Source of the DNA: Eubacteriales bacterium
Lineage (GTDB): Bacteria > Bacillota > Clostridia > Oscillospirales > Acutalibacteraceae
Reading direction: 5' to 3'
Assembly (NCBI GenBank): GCA_029225565.1
Contig: JAQXWS010000070.1
Location: forward strand, 1 to 50,209
Length of the DNA stretch: 50,209 bases
The translations under genes were made by a program, and so were the position numbers. Shown one piece after another: positions 1-7,200 of this stretch. Below the pieces are notes generated by a model. It saw only the letters and a program-made list of their open reading frames with translations, was not told the DNA's origin and did no database searches. Within the stretch, counting starts at the first letter, position 1; each line of letters starts with the position of its first letter.

Positions 1-40
1 CCAAGTCGTCGATTCGTCTGACTATTCCGGTTGCTTTCAT
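1..40 (-). CDS. spoVT: Stage V sporulation protein T, 5' end only
   Basis: Thirteen codons run off the left edge of the window: M-K-A-T-G-I-V-R-R-I-D-D-L. This is the conserved start of SpoVT, the AbrB-fold transcription factor that adjusts sigma-G dependent gene expression in the forespore. A GAGGG ribosome binding site lies a few bases upstream of the ATG. The match of all 13 residues to the family's N-terminal swapped-hairpin DNA-binding segment is strong for so short a piece, but the rest of the gene is outside the window. Confidence 0.85.
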   Translation of the reverse strand, partial: MKATGIVRRIDDL

Positions 41-75
41 AATATCCCTCTTTCATAATTGATAATTCGCAATAC

Positions 76-105
76 TATTTTGCACCAATAGAGTTTTTAT
101 ATACC
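76..105 (-). promoter_or_regulatory. Possible sigma-G-type promoter of spoVT
   Basis: Reading the minus strand, GGTATA (105-100) is followed after 17 bases by CAAAATA (82-76), about 35 bases before the spoVT start. This resembles the sigma-G pattern TGMATA-17/18-CATACTA, and spoVT is a sigma-G gene in Bacillus subtilis. The -10 matches only five of seven positions, so this is a suggestion. Confidence 0.4.
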
Positions 106-132
106 AAAGGCAAAAAGGAATTTTTAGGCAAC

Positions 133-157
133 AAAAAAGACGGATTTCTCCGTCTTT
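133..157 (-). terminator. Rho-independent terminator (minus direction)
   Basis: AAAGACGGA (136-144), a TTTC loop and TCCGTCTTT (149-157) form a hairpin; on the minus strand it is followed by six T. It lies immediately next to the 37-bp repeat at 160-196 and would stop minus-strand transcription before spoVT. Confidence 0.7.
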
Positions 158-159
158 CA

Positions 160-196
160 GCGTGTAGAAATTTATAATTTGACTTTTTCTACACGC
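160..196. repeat. 37-bp palindromic repeat, copy 1
   Basis: Arms GCGTGTAGAAA (160-170) and TTTCTACACGC (186-196) flank a 15-base centre. The whole 37 bases recur as an exact reverse complement at 50076-50112. Both copies lie directly beside an intrinsic terminator, separated by the same TTTCA. It looks like an interspersed intergenic repeat of REP or MITE type; no transposase is seen. Confidence 0.8.
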
Positions 197-199
197 CGA

Positions 200-222
200 G
201 GGAGAATTTTCAAAATTCTCCC
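200..222. repeat. Perfect inverted repeat
   Basis: GGGAGAATTTT (200-210), a single C and AAAATTCTCCC (212-222) form a perfect 11-bp inverted repeat directly after the 37-bp repeat. There is no T tract on either side, so it is not a standard terminator. It may be part of the same repeat element. Confidence 0.6.
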
Positions 223-281
223 TGTGTTATATGACTATCCTACTGAAATACGACTGATGTGTAAAGGATCATCTTTTGCGC

Positions 282-306
282 AAAAAGGCAGGGCGTGTGC
301 CCTGCC
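282..306 (-). terminator. Terminator of the BFD-like gene
   Basis: GGCAGGGC (287-294), loop GTGT, GCCCTGCC (299-306), followed on the minus strand by five T. It lies 13 bases past the stop codon of the BFD-like gene. Confidence 0.85.
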
Positions 307-319
307 GACAAAACACTTA

Positions 320-496
320 TTACTTAAATTCTTCAATAAGCTCTTCTACTCTTGGCTCGCAGCCTCCGCAGTGAGTTGATGCGCCTGTAGCTTCCTTTAC
401 TGCCTCAAGAGTTGTGTTGCCTGCCTCAACAGCGGCCTTGATGTCGCCTGCAGTAACATTGCCGCAAAAACAGATTGTCTCGTCCAAATCTACCAT
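320..496 (-). CDS. BFD-like [2Fe-2S]-binding protein
   Basis: A 58-residue protein consisting only of a bacterioferritin-associated-ferredoxin-like fold. Cysteines 9, 11, 43 and 46 give the C-x-C ... C-x-x-C pattern that binds a [2Fe-2S] cluster in this family. Such free-standing domains act in electron transfer or iron handling; the partner cannot be told here because the neighbours are unrelated. The start at 496 follows GGGAGG at good spacing; an in-frame ATG five codons upstream has no ribosome binding site. An extended -10 (TGTTATAGT) lies upstream. It is a monocistronic gene with its own terminator. Confidence 0.8.
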   Translation of the reverse strand: MVDLDETICFCGNVTAGDIKAAVEAGNTTLEAVKEATGASTHCGGCEPRVEELIEEFK

Positions 497-638
497 ACTT
501 TCACCTCCCAAAAATATTCATTACACATACTATAACACATATTTGTGCAAAATAAAAGAGCAATAATAGTATTTTTCACCAAAGAAATAATATACCGGCA
601 AAAAACAGTTCAAAAAAATAACGATGCTCTATTTCGTA

Positions 639-667
639 TTGTGCTGAGAGCTGATATATGGTAAAAT
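639..667 (+). promoter_or_regulatory. Promoter of ligA
   Basis: TTGTGC (639-644), a 17-base spacer and TAAAAT (662-667) fit a sigma-A promoter 80 bases before the ligA start. A GC-rich segment with GGCGCC lies between promoter and gene. Confidence 0.6.
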
Positions 668-749
668 AGCGATATAACATATTTGGCGATGGCGCCACCG
701 AACAGCCGGGCGGCGCATACACTCACCGCAGGATAATAACGAGGTAAAT

Positions 750-2729
750 ATGGACAACAAACAAAAGATAGAAGAATTGGTAAAAAAGCTTAACCGGGCC
801 TCACAGGCGTACTACAACGACCGTGACGAAATAATGAGCAATTACGAGTGGGACGCAATGTTTGACCAACTGGCAGAGCTGGAGAAACGCACCGGCTACA
901 TTCTGCCGGACAGCCCCACACAAAGCACCGGCGCACAGGAAAGTATGGGCGACGGAAACAGAGAGGCTCACGAATATCCTGCCCTGTCCCTGGCAAAAAG
1001 CAAGGATGTATCCGTGCTGGAAAAATGGGCGGGAGACAGAAAAATCTGGCTATCCTGGAAATTGGACGGTCTGACCCTGGTTGCCACCTACGACGACGGC
1101 CGACTCACAAAGCTGATGACCCGCGGCAATGGCACAATCGGCACAAACATAACATACCTTGCACCGTATATAAAGGGACTTCCTACAAGTATTACCGACA
1201 ACGGACATCTGGTTGTCAGGGGCGAAGCAACAATATCCTATACCGACTTTGCTCTCATCAATGACCTGATAGAAAATGATGACGAAAGATATGCCAATCC
1301 CCGCAACCTGGTATCGGGTACCATGGCGCTGGACAAGTCAAGAGCCCGGGAGGTTAAAGAGCGCAGAGTTACATTCAACGCCTTTACGCTGGTGCACTGC
1401 GACGATACTGTAGTTTCCTGGGGCAAAAGGATGGACTACCTGGACAGTATGGGATTCACCACCGTTGACAGAGAAGAAACCAATGCCAACGCATTGAACT
1501 ATACTATTGAAAAGTGGACCCATCGGGTACAAAGCGGAGAAATGGACATACCTGTTGACGGTCTGGTTATCACATACGATGACACGGAATACGCAAAGAC
1601 CGGCTCTGTAACCGGACACCATGCCACCAATGCGGGCATGGCGTTCAAGTGGCAGGACACAAAAGCCGAGACCGTGCTGGACCATATAGAATGGAGCTGT
1701 GCGGCATCCACCATTTCTCCCGTTGCGGTATTTGACCCGGTTAGGTTGGAAGGCACGGAGGTAAAACGCTGTCTGCTTTGTAATATCAGCGAAATGAAAC
1801 GACTGGGTATCGGCGCCGACAGAAAAACAAATATGACCGTTATCAAAGCCAATATGATTATCCCAAAATGCGTTGCTGCCGACGGTCACGGCACCACATT
1901 TGAAATTCCAAATAAATGTCCCGTATGCGGCGCCGCCACCGAAATTCACATAGGGAGCGTAACCGGAGCCGAGACTCTGCACTGCACCAATCCAAATTGC
2001 ACCGCAAAGCATATAAAAAAATATCAGCGATTTGTCAGCAAATCGGGTATGGATATTGACGGACTGTCTGTCGAAACGGTGGTCAAATTTATTAACAACG
2101 GCTTTATTACCGATTTTGCCGACATATATCACATTGCAGACCACAGGGACAGCATTGTCAATATGGAGGGCTTTGGCGAAAAATCCTTTAGCAACCTGCT
2201 GGCGTCGGTAGAAAAAAGCAGAAGCGTGCATCCTGTCAACTTTATATTTGCTCTGTGCATACCCATGATAGGTCTGGACGCGGCAAAAAGATTTATCGGT
2301 GCATTGGGTACTGAGGGCTTTTTTGACAGGCTGCAAAGCGGAGAGCCCTTTGACAACATAGACGGCATAGGCCCCGAGCGCTCCAACTCGGTACTGCAAT
2401 GGTACAGCGATGAAAAAAATCGGCAATTACTGAACAAACTGCTGGGTGAGGTCGATATTGAAAGTATTGAGCCGAAAACAGACAACAGCGGCACATGCGC
2501 AGGCATCACATTTGTTATCACAGGAGATGTGCATATATTCAAAAACAGAAATGAATTCAAGTCCTATGTTGAGTCCCAGGGCGGCAAGGTTACCGGCTCA
2601 GTATCCAACAAAACCCACTACCTGGTGAACAACGACATAGAATCCACATCCTCAAAAAACAAAAAGGCAAAGGACCTGGGAATACCTGTCATAACCGAGG
2701 ACACCTTTGCAGAAATGTTTGGCAAATAA
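750..2729 (+). CDS. ligA: NAD-dependent DNA ligase, clostridial variant
   Basis: A 659-residue ligase that seals nicks using NAD. The N-terminal domain Ia is followed by the adenylation domain with the nucleotidyl lysine K104 in KLDG, the TRGNG motif at 124-128, YANPRN at 181-186 and DGLV at 270-273. Then come the OB fold, a four-cysteine zinc finger (C390, C393, C412, C417), helix-hairpin-helix repeats around 430-555 and a C-terminal BRCT domain (about 580-659). The length is normal. It differs from Escherichia coli LigA: the residue before KLDG is W rather than E/L, and TRGDG-x2-GE reads TRGNG-x2-GT. I recall similar changes in other Clostridia ligases, so it is probably active. The ATG follows GAGGT. 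I cannot tell whether this is the only ligase of the genome. Confidence 0.9.
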   Translation: MDNKQKIEELVKKLNRASQAYYNDRDEIMSNYEWDAMFDQLAELEKRTGYILPDSPTQSTGAQESMGDGNREAHEYPALSLAKSKDVSVLEKWAGDRKIWLSWKLDGLTLVATYDDGRLTKLMTRGNGTIGTNITYLAPYIKGLPTSITDNGHLVVRGEATISYTDFALINDLIENDDERYANPRNLVSGTMALDKSRAREVKERRVTFNAFTLVHCDDTVVSWGKRMDYLDSMGFTTVDREETNANALNYTIEKWTHRVQSGEMDIPVDGLVITYDDTEYAKTGSVTGHHATNAGMAFKWQDTKAETVLDHIEWSCAASTISPVAVFDPVRLEGTEVKRCLLCNISEMKRLGIGADRKTNMTVIKANMIIPKCVAADGHGTTFEIPNKCPVCGAATEIHIGSVTGAETLHCTNPNCTAKHIKKYQRFVSKSGMDIDGLSVETVVKFINNGFITDFADIYHIADHRDSIVNMEGFGEKSFSNLLASVEKSRSVHPVNFIFALCIPMIGLDAAKRFIGALGTEGFFDRLQSGEPFDNIDGIGPERSNSVLQWYSDEKNRQLLNKLLGEVDIESIEPKTDNSGTCAGITFVITGDVHIFKNRNEFKSYVESQGGKVTGSVSNKTHYLVNNDIESTSSKNKKAKDLGIPVITEDTFAEMFGK

Positions 2730-2733
2730 AATC

Positions 2734-2760
2734 AGCTACTCCTATATGGGGTAGCTTTTT
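2734..2760 (+). terminator. Terminator of ligA
   Basis: AGCTACTCC, loop TATA, and GGGGTAGCT followed by five T, starting four bases after the ligA stop codon. Confidence 0.85.
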
Positions 2761-2803
2761 CACAATATCACATACACCTCATAAGATAAAATGAGGTGGT
2801 AAT

Positions 2804-3577
2804 GTGAATACACTTTCAGTGGTGATGATACCGCTGGCGGGCACTGCTATTGGCTCGCTGATGGTATTCCTTGTAATCAAAAAAATAAACCAAAAAATAG
2901 AAAAAGCGCTGCTGGGATTTGCCGGAGGAGTAATGGTTGCCGCATCAATATGGTCGTTGATAATTCCTGCCATAGATATGTCACCGGGCTACGGCAAATT
3001 GTCCTGGTTGCCTGCAGTTGTAGGCCTTTGGGCAGGAATTGCGCTGCTGCTGATAACCGACAAAGCGGCAGATTATCTGGAGAAAAAAAGCATTGTTACG
3101 CTCCGGGGCAAGGGACTGTCCCACACAGGTATGATGCTGCTGGCAATAGTAATACACAATATCCCTGAGGGTATGGCAGTTGGCGTTAGCTGTGCCGGCG
3201 CACTGCAGGGCGACACGGGAGTCACAATGGCAGGAGCAATGGCACTTGCTGTGGGCATCGGCATACAGAATATACCGGAGGGCGCGATAGTGTCCATGCC
3301 TTTGTACACAGCCGGACTTAGCAAAAGCAAATCCTTTTTTTACGGTGTGATGTCGGGAATCGTGGAGCCAATCGGCGCGGTGCTGACCATACTGCTGGCA
3401 AAGCTGATTTTGCCGCTGCTGCCCTATCTACTGTCCCTGGCAGCAGGAGCCATGCTGTATGTAGTAGCACGGGAAATTATCCCCGATATAAACAGAGGAA
3501 AGCACAGCCTCACCGGCTTACTTGGTGCCGGTCTTGGGTTTTCCACCATGATGATTTTGGATGTTGCACTGGGATAA
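2804..3577 (+). CDS. ZIP family metal transporter (ZupT/GufA-like)
   Basis: A 257-residue integral membrane protein with about eight hydrophobic helices. The two ZIP metal-binding helices are clear: H118-N-I-P-E-G in helix 4 and N-I-P-E-G (156-160) in helix 5, with E188-P in helix 6. The family imports Zn2+ and other divalent metals across the cytoplasmic membrane. The start is GTG: the nearest ATG overlaps a stop, and GAGGTGG lies four bases upstream. It sits between the ligA terminator and the HU gene and seems to be a single-gene unit. The exact metal cannot be read from sequence. Confidence 0.88.
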   Translation: MNTLSVVMIPLAGTAIGSLMVFLVIKKINQKIEKALLGFAGGVMVAASIWSLIIPAIDMSPGYGKLSWLPAVVGLWAGIALLLITDKAADYLEKKSIVTLRGKGLSHTGMMLLAIVIHNIPEGMAVGVSCAGALQGDTGVTMAGAMALAVGIGIQNIPEGAIVSMPLYTAGLSKSKSFFYGVMSGIVEPIGAVLTILLAKLILPLLPYLLSLAAGAMLYVVAREIIPDINRGKHSLTGLLGAGLGFSTMMILDVALG

Positions 3578-3583
3578 AAAATT

Positions 3584-3646
3584 GACATAACAGGGTGTAT
3601 TCTTGACCTGTGCAATGTAAATTGACACCAGTTTTGTTGTTATGTC
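3584..3646. repeat. Widely spaced inverted repeat after the ZIP gene
   Basis: GACATAACA (3584-3592) and TGTTATGTC (3638-3646) are perfect 9-bp inverted arms separated by 45 bases, with a weaker inner GTGT/ACAC pair. It could be a long hairpin or a protein site; there is no T tract. Confidence 0.4.
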
Positions 3647-3732
3647 GCACAAAAATGCCCACTACTTTTTGTACTACTTGCAACAAAAAAAAGCAAAAGC
3701 AACAAAATTGTACCTTTTTGCCCAAAAGCTAC

Positions 3733-3761
3733 TTGTATAACTGTAAATTATGTGCTAAAAT
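3733..3761 (+). promoter_or_regulatory. Promoter of the HU gene
   Basis: TTGTAT (3733-3738), 17 bases, TAAAAT (3756-3761), 35 bases before the start codon. A good sigma-A promoter for an abundant protein. Confidence 0.75.
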
Positions 3762-3795
3762 ACTAATGAATTCAAAAGAAAGGAGATATCCAATT

Positions 3796-4071
3796 ATGAA
3801 TAAGACAGAACTCGCAGCAGTAGTAGCTGAGAAGACAGGCCTCTCAAAGGCTGACGCAGCAAAGGCAGTTGCAGCAACAGTTGACGCAATCACTGATGCA
3901 CTCGTAGAGGGTGACAAGGTTGCTCTTGTTGGTTTTGGTACATTCGCTGTTAAGGAGCGCGCAGCTCGTCAGGGCGTTAACCCACGCACAGGCGAAAAGG
4001 TTACTATCGCAGCAGCTAAGGCTCCTGCATTCAAGGCCGGCAAGGCTCTCAAGGATGCAGTTAATAAGTAA
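3796..4071 (+). CDS. hup: DNA-binding protein HU
   Basis: A 91-residue histone-like nucleoid protein that bends DNA as a dimer. It has the classical HU layout: helical N-terminus beginning MNKTEL, GFGTF at 46-50, and the beta-arm with the intercalating proline in N62-P-R at its tip (about 53-75). The open frame extends upstream for 62 codons, but that part is low-complexity and AAAGGAGATATCC stands just before the ATG at 3796, so the short form is right. Codon choice is strongly biased, as expected for high expression. Its own promoter and terminator make it monocistronic. Confidence 0.96.
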   Translation: MNKTELAAVVAEKTGLSKADAAKAVAATVDAITDALVEGDKVALVGFGTFAVKERAARQGVNPRTGEKVTIAAAKAPAFKAGKALKDAVNK

Positions 4072-4084
4072 TTAGGTATCACTC

Positions 4085-4118
4085 AGCCATCGGACAAGCT
4101 CCGGTGGCTTGTTTTTTT
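4085..4118 (+). terminator. Terminator of the HU gene
   Basis: AGCCATCGGA (4085-4094), loop CAAGC, TCCGGTGGCT (4100-4109), then G and seven T. Confidence 0.9.
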
Positions 4119-4183
4119 GCCCAAAAATTCGGTCCGGATTATGTAAGATATTAACAAAGTGTGTACAATAGGTATAAAATTAT

Positions 4184-4212
4184 TTGATTTTATAATATAG
4201 TAATGATATAAT
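4184..4212 (+). promoter_or_regulatory. Promoter of the large secreted protein gene
   Basis: TTGATT (4184-4189), a 17-base spacer and TATAAT (4207-4212). The region is very AT-rich, so other -10 boxes are possible. Confidence 0.6.
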
Positions 4213-4257
4213 TATCTTGATACTTTATAATCAATTTAATTATTAGGAGTGTTTTTT

Positions 4258-7200
4258 ATGAAGCAAGTAATAAAAAGGAGCGTAGCAATAATTCTTGTTG
4301 TACTGATGTCCCTGTCGTCAAGCATGTATGCACTGGCAGCATCGGTGGACACCGACTTTTCGTTGGAAATCAAGAATGTTACCAAGCACTATGCGGGCAT
4401 GACCTACACTGTTACCGCAAGGCTTGACAATCTGACGGCAGATGAGCTGACTCAGGAGGAATTTTCCTGGAGCATTGATGATGCGTCCACAAGCGCAGGC
4501 GGTTCTGTCAGCAGTATCAGCACTATGAACAAAATTGTCGGTGACGGCACATATACCGTTACCCAGACTGCGTCCGTAAAGCTGCCTGACTCCACCGGCG
4601 TTACTACGGTAACTGCTGCATTTGGCAGCTACTCAAAGACCCTGGATGTAACCAGGCTGGAGCCTATCAGGAGCATCAATATTGCGTCACCGCAGACAGA
4701 TAACAAAGAGTACTATTTTGCCGAAGACGGCACCCTGTACCTTAACTCTGCAACCGGCACAGACCTAAAAAATGAAGATACGCATTCCGCGTACGCTATA
4801 CTCAACTACCAAACCAACGAGACCGACGACGACCATATTGAACCTGCCCTTGCCGGCAACGGAGTAGATAAGGCTCTGTACGATGTAAAAATGGATACTC
4901 CGGGCCAAGTGGGCGTTCGCTTTAAATCCATGAATGCTCCCGAAGCAACAGACCTTGTACTGAGAGCAGTTCCCAGCGGCAGAACCGAGGCTGTAGTAAA
5001 GCTTGTGGAATGTACAAGGCTGAATTACAACGACATATATATCAACAACAACCGTATTTTCTCAGGCAGAGATTACGACCAGAGAGTAGACAAAGAGGAA
5101 CCTGCTGTTGCCGATGCACAGATTTACACCGGTACATCCTACACAGTATCTGCTGCAAACCCATCACCGTCAAGTGCAAATGACACAATAAAATACACTC
5201 TGTACAATAGCGACATGACAAAGCAGCTTGACTGCTACTCCATCGACGCAAAGGGAAATTGCGTACTTAACATTCCCGACAGCGGCAAATATATACTAAA
5301 ATGTACTGCCGTATCCAAGGGCGGATACTTGCCCAGAAGCTACGAGGTTACCGTCGAAATCAGCGCCGCAAAGCCTAACTACATCAGCGGTATCGCACTT
5401 AAGCAGGTGGACGAAAACGGCCAATTCCTGGCAGAGGACTTTGACGCCGCAACCATGTACATGGGCTCCAACCTTGAGGGCGGCAACAAATACAACCTGA
5501 GTCAGCATGTTAAGATTGCCAACACCACAAACTACTCTGCAGAGGATGCGGTTATGTACGAATCCTCGGACAACAAGGTAGTTACCGTTGACAGCAACGG
5601 TATGCTGACAGCCGTGGGCTCCGGCACAGCCACAATCACCGTTTACAGCAAGATGGGTGTTGACGAATTCGGCAACAAAACCGTCTGCGACACCTGTGAC
5701 ATACAGGTTTACCAACTGGTGAACAAAATTAATATATCCTGTCCAAGCTCCACTCTGCCCCAGGGACATTCCATCAAGGCAGAAACTGTTGTGACCCCTG
5801 CACAGCACGACGAAACCATCAGCTGGGGATTGTCGGCGTCCACTCCGGACTCCCAAGGCAATTACCCGCTGCTGATTCAGCAGGACGGCACCGTAACAGC
5901 AAATCCCGAGTACGACTTTGAAGGCAAATCCGAAGTCACAATAAATGTAATCGCAACTGCCAGACTTGAGGGTACCACCATCGCCGAAACAACGGCAATA
6001 TGCCCAATCCGTGTTATCCCGTCGATAAACACCAAATATCTGGAAATTACTGCAAGCCAGCCAAAATACGGATTCCTGGTAGAGGACGCGAACGGAAACT
6101 ACAGCGATAGCAACACCCTGCACCAGGATAGTGACAACGGCGACACCGTCATCACCTACAACGGCGACTCATTCAGCATCAACGGCGTGGGCTACGACAC
6201 AAATCCGTCAGCAGAGAATGCAAACAGAGCAACCGATGTATATAAGTGGACAGTAGCCTACAGCGGCACCGGCAAGCAGTTCGGCGACGAAATGACGCTA
6301 CAGGACGCCGCTACCGGTACAGAAACTAACCCCAACAAATACCTAAACTCGGTACAGTACAGCTCCGGAATTGACACATATACCGTCGTTCCGCAAATCA
6401 ACGGCGTATATAGATTTACCTGCTACGCAGTTAACAGAGGCGACGGTATCTCCGATGCAAAGGCTACCAGCACCTTTACTGTCAAGGTTGTTTACCCGGC
6501 GAAAAATATTTCTTTGTCGGTAGACAGAACTATTATTCCCGTAGGCGAAAGCATTACCGTCAAGACAAATCTCGATTCGTCCGACGCTTACAGATATGAT
6601 GCCGTATCCTACACATCGGTAAACACCACCGTAGCTACGGTACAAAAGGCAGAGGATTACAGCACCAGCTTCAATGTTATAGTCACAGCAGGCAATCTGC
6701 CCACATCCGACTATGTTGAGGCAATAAGAGCAACCACCCGCAGCGGACAGTCGGCAAGCATACGCGCAAGAATTACCGACAACATAAAGAATGCCCTTAT
6801 TGAGTTGGAACAAACCGAATACCTGTACGACGGCACGGAAAAGAAGCCTGCCGTATCCATATATGTAGGTACACAGGGGGAGGATTACCGACTTCTCACC
6901 CAGGGCACCGACTACAACCTAAAATATTACGACAATGTCAATGCAGGTATTGCCAGCATTGAGATAACCGGCATCAACTCCTATGCAGGCTCTACAACGG
7001 TGGTTCATTTTACCATCAACAAAAAGAGCTTGGGCGACGGCACCGTTATGTCGGATTACCTGACCCAGGATGCGCTGGCAAACTACTATGACATAACCCC
7101 GACAAACCCAACTCCGATTCCTAATATTGTGCTTAGGGATACCCAGAGGAACAACACTCAACTGAAAGCAACAACCGACTATGTTATTACTGCAATAAAT

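Noticed and set aside
1338-2426. Long open frame of 362 codons on the minus strand opposite ligA
   Set aside because: It lies wholly inside ligA, has no ribosome binding site and its translation is cysteine/aromatic-rich with no domain; a reading-frame shadow.
3610-3795. Upstream extension of the HU frame by 62 codons
   Set aside because: The HU family start MNKTEL with AAAGGAG before it is unambiguous; the promoter lies in the extension.
5296-6123. 275-codon minus-strand frame opposite the large secreted protein gene
   Set aside because: Biased G/V/C-rich translation from the opposite strand of a repeat gene; no start signal.
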